Positions 9,915-19,324 of a DNA stretch of 64,000 nucleotides are shown in pieces. This DNA is from Phymorhynchus buccinoides (Eukaryota > Mollusca > Gastropoda > Neogastropoda > Raphitomidae): the NCBI GenBank assembly GCA_017654935.2, contig CM065711.1, positions 27,350,080 to 27,414,079 of the forward strand, in the 5' to 3' direction. The first letter of the stretch is position 1. Each line of letters opens with the position of its first letter. The notes below the pieces were generated by a model, which worked only from the letters and a program-made list of their open reading frames with translations, searched no databases and was not told the DNA's origin. Position numbers and translations under genes: made by a program.

Positions 9915-10554
9915 CTTGGCTACAGAAAAGATTTCGTCTGCCTTATTGTGGGATTTCTCTGTGACACATTAGAATGGGGTCAATCCTTACTGACCTAATT
10001 GAAGAACACAATGGCTCCCCCCCACCTGCGTGCACATCTCGACCCTTCCAACGGAAGTGTCGCCATCTTAGTCCCTTTCTTTGTGTGTAAACAGCATCGA
10101 TCTGGCATTTTTCAAACAGTTACTGACTAAGATGGCGGTCTCCCATAATAATGGCACGCTCCTTGTGTCCGGATATGACGACACGTGGGTACAAGCCATA
10201 TGATAGAATAATAGACCCGATTTCAAGAGTTTTAAAGACATGGGTGATAAATCAATATTGTGCAAAAATGCGACATTGGCGGGTGAAAGGGTTGTCCTCG
10301 GAGCACTTTAACTTATTCACAAGATATTTCTATTTTCCCCATGGCCAACAGTTTATTACAGGTCATATTATGTGAGTGGCCTAACGCGCAGTGTTGCGCG
10401 GTTTTTGCCACGGGGAAATAGTGATATTTTGTGAATATTGTTAACAGTGTACCGAAACCTTTACCAATTTTCTATTCCATCCCCCCTCCCCCTCCCCCAC
10501 CCCCATTCTGATTTATTTACAAAACTTTTAAGCTTTTCCTGTCCAGTGTACAAG

Positions 10555-10555
<1 letters not shown>
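9915..10555. other. Non-coding stretch, no gene seen
   Basis: No supported exon. GCCATCTTAGTCCCTTTCTT near 10061 is echoed in reverse as ACTAAGATGGCGG near 10125, a weak inverted pair. A C-rich run precedes the microsatellites. Confidence 0.4.
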
Positions 10556-10591
<36 letters not shown>

Positions 10592-10653
10592 ACACACACT
10601 TTCAATTTTTAGGATCACGACTGGTTGCTGACAATATTTTGCTGCAACTCACT

Positions 10654-10686
<33 letters not shown>
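10556..10686. repeat. (TC)n and (CA)n microsatellites
   Basis: A TC run of about 30 bases lies at 10556-10585 and a CA run of about 32 bases at 10655-10686, downstream of the last TTC32-like exon. Confidence 0.9.
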
Positions 10687-10687
<1 letters not shown>

Positions 10688-10750
10688 GTAAATTTGGAAA
10701 ATACCCTCCCTTCCCACCCCACCCAAGCCCCACACCACACCCCAACAAAA

Positions 10751-10900
10751 TTAAATATCATGGACTGTTTGTTGAATCTCGTTTTTTGTTGGCAACTCCA
10801 AATCGATCATGGACTGTTGTAAACATTTCTGGGCGGACTCCATGTCAGGTCTCAGTGACAATGCTTTCTGCATGTCCCGCCACTGCTTCCGAGAAACGAC
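10751..10900 (-). CDS. TTC32: TTC32-like protein, exon 3 (C-terminus), with apparent frameshift
   Basis: This is the last exon of a three-exon minus-strand gene (see 17529-17662 and 13194-13354). The acceptor is a T-rich tract followed by CCACCCCCAG ending at 10901. With exon 2 it begins S-R-F-S-E-A-V-A, the start of a third tetratricopeptide helix pair. It continues as DMQKALSLRPDMESAQKC and LQQSMIDLELPTKNE, and stops at TAA (10751-10753). The two parts lie in different frames: there is one G too many in the GGG at 10876-10878. Without it the exon reads through as a normal TPR with the A...AL...P spacing. This is either a consensus error in a homopolymer or a real disabling insertion. The predicted total is about 147 residues, close to the length of about 150 known for TTC32. 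Confidence 0.8.
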   Translation of the reverse strand, partial: VVSRKQWRDMQKALSLRPDMESAQKCLQQSMIDLELPTKNEIQQTVHDI

Positions 10901-11316
10901 CTGGGGGTGGAAAAAAAAAGGAAAAAACAACACCAAAACATGTACAAATGTATCATGCATTTGTGTATATGACGAAAATACTTCAAAAGTCATAAGTTTC
11001 TTTATTGGCATTGTACAAACGCACATGTTGGAAAATAAGTCTTCCACCGTGGTAAAAAAACAAAAAAATTTAAATAAAAAAATAAAAGAATAAAAGAACA
11101 AAAGAAAAAAAAAAAAGTATGAAACATAAATTTACATTAACAAATATGTAACTCCACACCACACCCAAATCATTCATTTGCTCTTCTGCCTATCTTGCTC
11201 ACTCATCATGCAACCCACCACCACTTCTGCCTTCATTTAAAACCCTTTCTTTTCCTTTCCTTTGTCCTTTTGTCTCGTTGTTCCTCCCCCCCACCACCAC
11301 TTTTCTCTTTTTCCTT

Positions 11317-11317
<1 letters not shown>

Positions 11318-11347
<30 letters not shown>

Positions 11348-11364
11348 ACCTCCCCCCCCCCCCC

Positions 11365-11396
<32 letters not shown>
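11318..11396. repeat. Poly-C tract (about 79 bases)
   Basis: Almost pure C with a few A and T interruptions, within intron 2 of the TTC32-like gene. Its length in the assembly should be treated as uncertain. Confidence 0.9.
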
Positions 11397-11659
11397 TTGT
11401 TTTTTTATATTTTATTTAGGTGATAGGTAGGATTTTTCCCGCTCTCTTTCATCCTAATTGTCGTGTGTGGCTGACCTAGAAGGACAGCCACTCTACGCAA
11501 ATTAAATATTAACTAATAACATTTTAAAATCGATTAACCTGGTAGAGTTTTATAGTAAAAGAAAACATTTTTAAAAAAACAATAAAAATGATTTCTACTT
11601 AAAACCATAATATGTTTTACTGTTTATGAAAAACGACTTGAAAAATACATACATACACG

Positions 11660-11760
11660 TAATTTTTTGGCTCATTGGGGCAGTGGGTGGATGCCTCATG
11701 CCTCCATATGGGGAGCTGGATGACCCCGCCCTCTCCATGAGTCTCTCCCCGATGGGGATA
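11660..11760. repeat. Dispersed repeat, copy 1
   Basis: The block GGGGCAGTGGGTGGATGCCT through GAGCTGGATGACCCCGCC and ATGAGTCTCTCCC recurs at 24010-24100 with a few changes. The two copies have different flanks. Confidence 0.7.
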
Positions 11761-13187
11761 CTGAATACTACAATACTCACTGAGTCTGTAACGAATCAAG
11801 CCTCTGTTGTAGAGAGACCGCCACAGCCTATGTTGGATCGTGATCCAGGGCCTGTGTATAATCCTGTATTGCCAGTTTGAACTACCACTACCCTTACTAC
11901 TACTGAATACTACAATACTCACTCAGTCTGTAACGAATCAAGCCTTTGTTGTAGAGAGAGCCACAGCCTATGTTGGATCGTGATTCAAAGCCTGTGTGTA
12001 ATCCCGCACTGCCAGTTTGAACTACCACTACCACTTCTACTACTACTACCCTTACTACTGAATACTACAATACTCACCGAGTCTGTAATGAATCAGGCCT
12101 TTGTTGTAGAGAGCTACAGCCTATGTAGGATCATGATCATGATCCAGGGCCTGTGTATAATCCTGTATCACCAGTTTGAACTACCACTACCACTTCTACT
12201 ACTACTACCCTTACTACTGAATACTACAATACTCACTGAGTCTGTAACGAATCAAGCCTCTGTTGTATAGAGAGAGCTACAGCCTGTGTTGTAGAGAGAG
12301 CCACAGCCTATGTAGGATCATGATCCAGGGCCTGTGTATAATCCTGTATTGCCAGTTTGAACTTCCACTACCACTACTACTACTACTACTACCACTACCC
12401 CCACACTACTACATGTACTACTGAATAATACAATACTCACCGAGTCTGTAACGAATCAAGCCTCTGTTGTAGAGAGCCACAGCCTGTGTTGTATCGTGAT
12501 CCAAGGCCTGTGTGTAATCCTGTATTGCCAGTTTGAACTTCCACTACTCTTACTACTTACTACCGTATTTTCCAGGCTATAAGCCGCTACTTTTTTCTTC
12601 AACTTTGACCCCTGCGGCTAAAAACAATCTGAGATTGCGGCTAATTTGTGAATATTTCCCCTTCCGTATCTTAGGCTGGTCGTCAACTCCAGCCTGTGCC
12701 GTGCGTGTTGACATCGTCAATCTCGGTAAAAACAAAAGGAAGAACCATGTTCTCATGGCCGAAATTGAAGCCAATTTAATCAGCCGATATCACGATCTGA
12801 CCACTAAATTTCACCACTTGTATGCACATGTGTCATCACACTGACACAGCAGTTTATACTACTGAATACTACAATACTCACTGAGTCTGTAATGAATCAG
12901 GCCTCTGTTGTAGAGAGCCACCGCCAACGTAGGATCGTGATCCAGGGCCTGTGTGTAATCCTGTATCGCCAGTTTGAACTACCACTATCACTTCTTCTAC
13001 TAGTACTACTACCCTTACTACTGAATACTACAATACTCACTGAGTCTGTAATGAATCAGGCCTCTGTTGTAGAGAGCCACCGCCAACGTAGGATCATGAT
13101 CCAGGGCCTGTGTGTAATCCTGTATCGCCAGTTTGAACTACCACTACCACTTCTACTACTACTACCCTTACTACTGAATACTACAAT
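11761..13187 (-). repeat. Tandem array of partial exon-2 copies with splice donors in TTC32-like intron 2
   Basis: Seven units precede the true exon. Each contains about 100 bases matching the 3' part of exon 2 on the minus strand (from TTCAAACTGGCA to AGACTGAGTGAG), followed by intron-like TAGTATTCAGTAGTAAGGG. Donor positions (ACTCAC on the plus strand) fall near 11778, 11928, 12078, 12236, 12440, 12880 and 13038; the real exon donor is at 13193. Most spacings are 150-158 bases. One is about 440, because unrelated sequence with a TIR end at 12564 lies inside. Simple (TAC/CTA)n sequence joins the units. Individual copies carry stops or indels, so most cannot act as coding exons. Confidence 0.85.
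12564..12860. mobile_element. Insertion with one TIR-B-like end inside the exon array
   Basis: It starts TA-CCGTATTTTCCAGGCTATAA, with CGCTACTTTTTTCTTCAA and GACCCCTGCGGCTAAAA after it, a variant of the element at 9191-9363. I cannot find the matching right end, so the 3' limit is approximate. It lengthens the spacing of the surrounding exon-array units. Confidence 0.5.
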
Positions 13188-13193
13188 ACTCAC

Positions 13194-13354
13194 TCAGTCT
13201 GTAATGAATCAGGCCTCTGTTGTAGAGAGCCACCGCCAACGTAGGATCATGATCCAGGGCCTGTGTGTAATCCCGCACTGCCAGTTTGAACTCCACTTTG
13301 AGGTAATACAGGAAGCCTCGGTTGTTGTACGCTAATGCCACCAGCTTCTCTCCC
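13194..13354 (-). CDS. TTC32: TTC32-like protein, exon 2 (TPR core)
   Basis: This middle exon has a TTTTTTCAG acceptor at 13355-13363 and a GTGAGT donor at 13188-13193. It encodes residues 45-98 of the predicted protein. The YNNRG motif (residues 54-58) and YNRG motif (89-92) are about 34 residues apart, the TPR period. Between them lies AVRDYTQALDHDP, the classic A..DY..AL...P helix-B pattern. The exon joins exon 1 in phase 2 (GA+G gives Glu) and exon 3 in phase 1 (A+GT gives Ser), and both junctions keep the TPR register. TPR proteins are helical adaptors for protein binding; the partner of TTC32 is not well known. Confidence 0.9.
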
Positions 13355-13398
13355 CTGAAAAAAATAAACAACAAAAGGTTCCGTATATAACTTACAAA

Positions 13399-13600
13399 TA
13401 ACAAGGTCAAGGTCACGACGGCGGTAATTTATGCGCGGATGCCTTCCTCTCATGGTGGTGGCACACCACCACACAAAATTTGAAGTGATTCTGTCAAGCG
13501 GTCTGTACTTAGTCGGGAGATATCCTTCTAGGACAGACCCCCGTCTGGAGGGGGGAACACATACACAAAACGGATTCCTAGGACTCTTTTGCGATCGTAG
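13399..13600 (+). repeat. Dispersed repeat family D, copy in TTC32-like intron 1
   Basis: It carries AAGGTCAAGGTCACGACGGC, GCGCGGATGCCTTCCTCTCA, ACACAAAATTTGAAGTGATT, CTGTCAAGCGGT and GGGAGATATCCTT. The same modules in the same order occur several times at 19325-20490. Confidence 0.75.
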
Positions 13601-13683
13601 ATTGGCAAAGGACAATAATGTAACGGAAAGGGCGACCAAAGAGTCTAAGGAATCGTGAACTTGGGTGCATCCAAAACATTAGA

Positions 13684-13748
13684 TGGGGGGGGGGGGGGAA
13701 GGCTTGCGGACAAGTAAGAGTCTAGGGGGAGGGGGGGGGGGGGGGGGT
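13684..13748. repeat. Poly-G tracts
   Basis: Two G runs (13684-13698 and about 13726-13747) with short interruptions. Confidence 0.85.
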
Positions 13749-14159
13749 GAGAGGACGGGAGGGGTGGCGGTGTCATGCTGTCAGGGTTTTTTCTTTGCAC
13801 ATATAGATAAAGAACAAATGTCAGGTGTAAAGACATGTTCTCAATATCGTTTGTTTCTTCTCAATATACTTCTTCTTCAATCGCTCTAGACAGTTTCCTG
13901 TCAATTATGAGCGCAGATGCGTCATGCTGCCGCTATGTGCCTAAGAAATAAGGCCAGCAAGTCCGACTTCGACTGGAGGAAATGTTTTTGAAAGTGTTTT
14001 TGCGTGAAAAAAACAAGGCAGGAGAATGGACAGGTAAGGCAGAAAGATAGTAAGATGACAGTAAGCAAAGGGAAAAGACGAGAGTGAAAGAGAGTGACAG
14101 ATTACAGGAAAGATACAAGCACATAACTTCCAGAAGGTGGGGATTGTGAACTATTTATA

Positions 14160-14485
14160 CAAAAGACCCCCCGGTATCCCCACGGGGGGCTCAATATACT
14201 GATCCTCATGTGAACATTGAAAGAGGCCAACTTCTCATATCGGTAATCTTTGTGCAAAGTTTCATCACAATCACTAGTTCAAGATGTAGTGATTGGAACA
14301 GACTTTGTAACACCTTCCCCCCTCCAGATGGATTATCCCGGGTTAACATAGGGTACATTACATTTAGCAACACGCTCCGTAATTAGGCATAACTTAGTCA
14401 AAGTCAAGCGAACGACCAGGTCAGTGGTTCTAGATACCCACTGCTTTTTGTTTGTGGCTCAAGCCACAAACTTTGTCTGTCGGTC
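14160..14485 (-). mobile_element. Dispersed tRNA-module element, part of copy 2
   Basis: GGTACATTACATTTAGCAAC and ACGCTCCGTAATTAGGC at 14351-14390 are the reverse complement of the ACGGAGCGCGTTGCCAAATG region at 8960-9000. The orientation is opposite to copy 1. A CCCCCGGTATCCCCACGGGG palindrome sits at 14166-14187. Confidence 0.55.
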
Positions 14486-14860
14486 GGTCGGTCCAAAATT
14501 GTCGCACTTCAAAATCGAGGCTACACTTCAAATTGAGGCCGCTCTTTAAAATGATGTATTTTAAAGAGCGTACAAAATAATAAACATACGTAATACAGGA
14601 CACTACAACAGACACGAGGAGTATGCGGTGCTTCTTTTGATGAGTATAAGTAGGATACATAGTTTTAAATGTTTTCCAAAAGATATAAAAGCGTTACGAA
14701 ATGGTGCAGAGATAACATTCTGGTTTACAGATTAAAATTATTGAAAAGCCAGGGGAGGTGACTCATGATTGGAGTGGCAAAAATAGACAGCGTGCCACAA
14801 ACTATTGCGAATTCACGCTTGTTACAACTATAAGACAACATTTTCAACAGACAGCAGCAA
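14486..14860. other. Non-coding stretch between modules of the tRNA-module element
   Basis: No supported gene. A short inverted pair, GCTCTTTAAAATG / TTTTAAAGAGCG, occurs at 14541-14570. Confidence 0.4.
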
Positions 14861-14867
14861 GATACAA

Positions 14868-15060
14868 TAGCCTAACGGTTAAGTCGTCGCACTCTCACAC
14901 AAACGTTCCGGGTTCGAACCTGGCTCCGTCAAAAATTTTTTTTTTTTTTTTTTTTTAGTATATATTTATAACAATCAACCCAACACGCAAATAATAATAC
15001 AGTGGATTACTACGCTTATTATCCACGAAGCGGGTAGGTAACGGCTTGTATATATATATA
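14868..15060 (+). mobile_element. tRNA-like module and flank of the dispersed element, copy 2
   Basis: At 14868-14930 the plus strand has a box-A-like TAGCCTAACGGTTAAGTCG and a box-B-like GGGTTCGAACCTGGCTCCG. A T run follows (14936-14956), then AT-rich sequence and GCTTATTATCCACGAAGCGG, which matches the other copy at 8722-8750 in reverse. It is not a tRNA gene: no cloverleaf with matching acceptor arms can be drawn, and it is embedded in a repeat. Confidence 0.55.
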
Positions 15061-15169
15061 TGAAAGGAGGGGCAATACCGGAAATTCATGGAAAGCCAAC
15101 TTATCCAGCGCCTTCGAACCTTGAGTCCACATGGACTCAATGTCAGGGAATAAACATTGTTCCATCTCA

Positions 15170-15330
15170 TCAACCCCCATCCCCATCCCCCCTTCACCCC
15201 CCTACCCCCGAATGCTGTTTTTCCAACACCCCCCACTCGCCCCTTTCCCTCTGCCTCCCAAACAGCCTTCTACACCCCCATTCTTCCCCCCCCCCCCCTC
15301 CCCCCCCCACCCCACCTCTAGCCCCCACCT
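15170..15330. repeat. C-rich low-complexity tract
   Basis: Runs of CCCC separated by short AT interruptions; the proline-rich frames across it are artefacts of composition. Confidence 0.8.
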
Positions 15331-15577
15331 CACTTGTTGCCCCTGTACCCTTTTGCTCAGTTGGCTTCTACCCTCATAAACTGTAATCACACTATTTTTC
15401 CCACGACTCACACTATTGAAGTATTTCTCTCCCACTGACATTTGGCGACTGATTGTGAAACTATACTCACATAGAAGAAAATCTTGTACAACCTGTCAAA
15501 CTTTGTTTGCTGTCTTCACTTCATGACTAAGTGCTTAACCTTTACTGGATCATGCTTTTGACTACACAGGACACGAT

Positions 15578-15805
15578 GGTGGGGGTCTTCCACGACCCCC
15601 TACTTACAGCAAAGAGACGAATTCCAGGTGTTTACCTCCGCGTGTCCGGATGGCGCGCGGGTCTCCCACGAATTACCTACTTGTCAATGAGTCACCATGT
15701 GTTTATCCCTGTCCGGATGGCGGGGGTCTGCCCACGACCCCTACTCAATGCACTGCAGTGCTCTTTAAAGTAGGGGTCGCTGGGAGACCCCCGTCATCCG
15801 GACAG
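15578..15805. repeat. Strong hairpin with two extra partial copies
   Basis: CTGTCCGGATGGCGGGGGTC (arm 15709-15745) pairs with the inverse arm at 15769-15805, about 37 bases with four or so mismatches around a 23-base loop. Parts of the arm also occur upstream in direct orientation (about 15578-15606 and 15644-15672). It could be a small foldback element or the end of a MITE; no TSD was identified. Confidence 0.65.
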
Positions 15806-16269
15806 GTATACATGTATCAAAATTACGCGTCATATTCATCGTCATTTATATTTTATACACATTAATGACATTTAACACACTTAAAGCCATTTACGTTTTT
15901 GACAAAGTCATGAAATTTCATGAAGATTGCTTAAATAGTTTTAGAGATATTCCCCCCCCCCCCTTTGATTTGATTGATTTAATTTAAAGTCTGTTCACAA
16001 CAATGGTGATATTAGAACTTAAATAATTACATTAATTAAACAGAAAACAAAACAGACATAAACACATATTGAATTAAAAATGAGGGGAAAGAGTGTGTGT
16101 GTGTGCGTGTGCGTGCGTGTTAGAGATATAACATGTTTTGTGTGTCAAGGGGCCGTGGGTGACCCCAGAAGTCCGGTAAAGGTTAAGGCACGAAACGTTG
16201 GAGCTTTCCCTCTCACATGTACCTTGTTTTCTTTACCCACCATTCTTACGTTAATATACATAATTTGGG

Positions 16270-16620
16270 TATTTTTGTATTTTTCCGTTTTTGCCTTTCT
16301 TACCATACATAAAGCTGTATTTTAGGAACAAAACATTTTTAGCTAATAACCTTTTTGGAATACTAACCCTAGCCCTAACCTAAAACATAACCCATACCCC
16401 CCACTATGTACTGCAGTACACCGCGATTTGTCACAGTTGTGGTTCGTTGCGTTTTTCCATCTTATAATATATAGTTATAGGGTGGGGGGCTAGGGTTAGG
16501 GATAGGGTTAGTATTCCAAAAAAGGTTATTAGCTAAAAATAAGTTCCTAAAATACAGCTTTATGTATGGTAAGAAAGGCAAAAAACGGAAAAATACAATT
16601 AACCGAGAAATGTAGGGGGG
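16270..16620. mobile_element. Long-TIR element E, copy 1, with TTAGGG-like inner ends
   Basis: The left arm has TTTTGCCTTTCTTACCATAC, ATAAAGCTGTATTTTAGGAA, AGCTAATAACCTTTTTGGAA and TACTAACCCTAGCCCTAACC. The right arm repeats these inverted (GGGTTAGGGATAGGGTTAGT to GGAAAAATACAATTAACC). Arms are about 130-150 bp around a loop of about 70 bp containing CACCGCGATTTGTCACAGTT. Copy 2 is at 17937-18312. It has no coding capacity. Confidence 0.8.
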
Positions 16621-16967
16621 GCATGGCACAATCTTGACCTCTTACTTTGAGGAACTAGGGGCCCATACAGATCAAAGTTCAAGTGGTAAAGAAGGGCAGG
16701 AGCTGTGCTGGTCGGGGTTAGACCCAGGGGGCCAATACGGTAGCCGGAGTGGTCTTGCCTATGTTCAAAAAATCGTCTCGACAAATCTCCAAATTATTTA
16801 AATTTATATTTAGAAGCTTTGATGAGTAGCTAATTAATTTTAGAGGAAAATTTGACCACAATAAACCTTGACCATTACTTGTATGTAATACTGATTGTAA
16901 AAAGACGGGACTCTCTAAAAAGCTTGACGGCTTATTTTGTCCCTATCTACTACTACTACTACTGCGA

Positions 16968-17110
16968 AAGTCCTCTGCATGCAACATGTGGGACCCGAGT
17001 TTCCCTGGCTGATCCGGGGGGGACTTAACGGTCATGCATGACACACTCTGCATACATCATGCGGGGCCCGGGTGTCTCCGGCTAGACTGGGGCATTTAAC
17101 GGTCGTGTAT
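16968..17110. repeat. Diverged tandem duplication, about 76 bp
   Basis: CTCTGCATGCAACATGTGGG to TTAACGGTCATGCATGAC is followed by a diverged second copy, CTCTGCATACATCATGCGGG to TTAACGGTCGTGTATGAC. Confidence 0.7.
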
Positions 17111-17328
17111 GACTTTTAACTCGTCTTTCCCTCACACGTCTCCCCCACCCCTCCCTTTTTTTTCTTCTTCTTCTCGATCAATTCTTCAATATAAAGTTTA
17201 AAGTTGCTTAAAATTTTAAATATCTCATAAATTTGCTTCAACGTGAAGTTGGCTGCCGAAATCTAAGGTGAAAAGGAATTCCAGTGGCAACGAAAAAGTT
17301 GTAAGTTGTCAAAATTTCGGGCAAAATC

Positions 17329-17413
17329 GCCCCCCCCCCCCAACCCCCCCCCCCCCCCGCCCTACCCCCCCCCCCCCCCCCTCCCCCCCCCCCCCCCCGC
17401 CCCCCCCCCCGCC
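17329..17413. repeat. Poly-C tract
   Basis: About 85 bases, mostly C, in the region just inside TTC32-like intron 1. Length uncertain. Confidence 0.9.
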
Positions 17414-17528
17414 CCATTTTCCACATGGTCTGAGTGTTGCAATAACGCCGTACCCGTAGCCACTGTGAAAAACAACGTTTTATGAAAGGAACAAATAATG
17501 TTTGTTTTTAAATTAAAAATATATTTAC

Positions 17529-17662
17529 TCTTCTCGGCAATACTCAGCAGATTTCGAAGTGTTCTCCTGTTGGTCTATAAACTCTGAATACGCCTTAAAT
17601 GCTTCATCTTGTTTTCCTTCCTTTTCCAGGTTTTCTGCGAGGAAAAACTGCTGAAAATCCAT
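17529..17662 (-). CDS. TTC32: TTC32-like protein, exon 1 (start codon)
   Basis: The first coding exon starts at an ATG (17662-17660) in a minus-strand frame. It encodes MDFQQFFLAENLEKEGKQDE and then AFKAYSEFIDQQ, followed by a polar stretch and EYCRE. It ends before a GTAAAT donor at 17523-17528. The two helices, with pattern A..L...G...EA...Y, form a first TPR-like repeat, as in TTC32 proteins. The exon joins exon 2 in frame across an intron of about 4.2 kb. The upstream sequence has no obvious TATA box, and the transcription start is unknown. The gene spans 10751-17662 and predicts about 147 residues, assuming the extra G in exon 3 is not real. The TTC32 name rests on length, three-TPR layout and remembered similarity. 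Confidence 0.8.
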
Positions 17663-17826
17663 TGTATTTTTGAGCAAAATGATGTTCCCAAAGACGCCTG
17701 CTGCTCAAAGTTCTAGAATTTAGAGTGATCTCCCTGGATGCGAACTCCTCACCGGTGATAAAGATAAAAGGTGTACTTACCTGTTTAGAAGATTCATCTA
17801 GGATATTTTTTAAATGGCAATTGTTT

Positions 17827-17833
<7 letters not shown>

Positions 17834-17861
<28 letters not shown>
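17834..17861. repeat. (CT)n microsatellite
   Basis: CT run of about 28 bases upstream of the TTC32-like start codon. Confidence 0.9.
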
Positions 17862-17863
<2 letters not shown>

Positions 17864-17936
17864 CTGCATGGCCTAGTTGTCACAGTGTCCCAATGTTAAA
17901 ATATGATCTGCAAAGTCCAAAACCTCCCCCTGGTCC

Positions 17937-18312
17937 CCCCTGCATTTCTCGGTTAATTCCATTTTCCCGTTTTTGCCTTTCTTACCAAACATAAAGCTGT
18001 ATTTTATTAACCTTTTTAGCTAATAACCTTGCGTTTGGAATACTAACCCTAGGCCATTATCTAATAGGAACCCCCCCCCCCCCCCCCCCCCTATGTATTG
18101 CAGTACACCCATTAACCCGGCGCCATTTGTCACAGTCGTGGTTCATTGCGTTTTCCCGTCTTATAGGGGGGTGGGGGGGAAGGTTAGGGTTAGGGATAGG
18201 GTTAGTATTCCAAAAAGGTTATTAGCTAAAAATGTTCATAAAATACAGCTTTATGTTTTGTAAGAAAGGCAAAAACGGAAAAATCCAATTAACCAAGAAA
18301 TGCAAAGGGGCA
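17937..18312. mobile_element. Long-TIR element E, copy 2
   Basis: It has the same order as copy 1: TGCATTTCTCGGTTAATTCC, TTTTGCCTTTCTTACCAAAC, AGCTAATAACC and TACTAACCCTAGG. The loop has CCATTTGTCACAGTCGTGG, followed by the inverted arm ending TTAACCAAGAAATGCAAAGG. A poly-C run (18070-18090) has expanded in the left arm. The complete outer TIR is better kept here than in copy 1. Confidence 0.8.
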
Positions 18313-18492
18313 GCGAGGGCAGCGACTTTTTTTAATTTTATATCAGATCAGTCTTAAAGAAACTGAAAGAGAGAGAGGGGGGGGGGGGGGGGTGGGGGGT
18401 AGAGGGAGAGATGCTCTGATTTGAGACCTCTGTCGCGGTAGTCTAGATAACTGGCCTTGTCGGGTGCAAATGACTAGCTCGTGCAAATAATA

Positions 18493-19171
18493 TCTGGGAT
18501 GGGTTTCTCTAGATAACGGTCGCCGCGCGAATAAATAACGCTTACGCCAAACGGGGCCTAAGAAACACTTTAGAAAACGTTTGCGGAAGAATATTACAAG
18601 CTCTTGTCTGATTGGTGGGTTTTTTTTAACAAACTTTAATGGACCAATCAACAACAAGAAAAACGTATTCACCCCCTACTATAGTTCCGGGGAGAGTTTC
18701 ACAAGGGCTAACGTTACGTAGCGTGAGCGCAAATCGGCAAAAAAAACGGTACTAAGAAACACCTCTTTCGCCGACGTTTGCCAAAAACGTTTTGTGGCTG
18801 TCATCGAGATAGCTTTTCGCGAACTATCACGTGACTAGCATGGGGTGAATACATTTCTTGTTTTTGATTGGTCCATTAAAGTTTGGTTAAAATAATAAAC
18901 AAAGTTCGGACAAGATCGAGCTTGTAATATTCTTCCGCAAACGCGGCTTTCTAAAGCGTTTCTTAGGCCCCGTTTGCCGTAAGCGTTATTCGCTCGGCGA
19001 CCGTTATCTAGAAATAAAACTCACCCCTGGATAGTTCGCCGCCTGCTCGGTGCAGTTTGGCAAGAACAAAATGCCACGCAAACTATCGGCAAACGAAGGG
19101 TGTTTCTTAGACCGTTTTCACCGATTTGAGCAAGCGCAACGTAACGTTAGCCCTTATGAAACGTCTCCCTG
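18493..19171. mobile_element. TIR family F, apparently one copy inserted into another
   Basis: Four blocks occur in the order X (18493-18675), Y (18686-18830), inverted X (18832-19030) and inverted Y (19060-19171). The copy at 22627-23345 shows the normal order X then inverted Y. Thus 18686-19030 is one minus-strand copy lying inside a plus-strand copy made of the outer blocks. Ends such as GGGGCGAGTTTCTCTAG and GGGGAGAGTTTCACAAG are similar enough to be a TIR. Typical inner text is CGCCGACGTTTGCC and TTCTTAGTACCGTTTTT. It is non-coding. Confidence 0.7.
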
Positions 19172-19324
19172 ATAATAATAAACCTAACCCTAAAATATTT
19201 TGAAAATATGTCAATTCAAAATTGAATATATGAATACATATATGTAATTAGCTTCCACACAAACAAACACACACTCATAAATAACAGACCAACGGTGTGG
19301 AAGTTATGGCCCCTTAAAGATTTT

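Noticed and set aside
11195..11419. Proline-rich small protein
   Set aside because: The frame is a poly-C tract; the same holds for 15.1-15.4, 17.25-17.46 and 32.6-33.0 kb.
14868..14930. tRNA gene
   Set aside because: Box A- and B-like text is present, but no matching acceptor stem can be drawn and the module is part of a dispersed repeat also found at 8803-8865.
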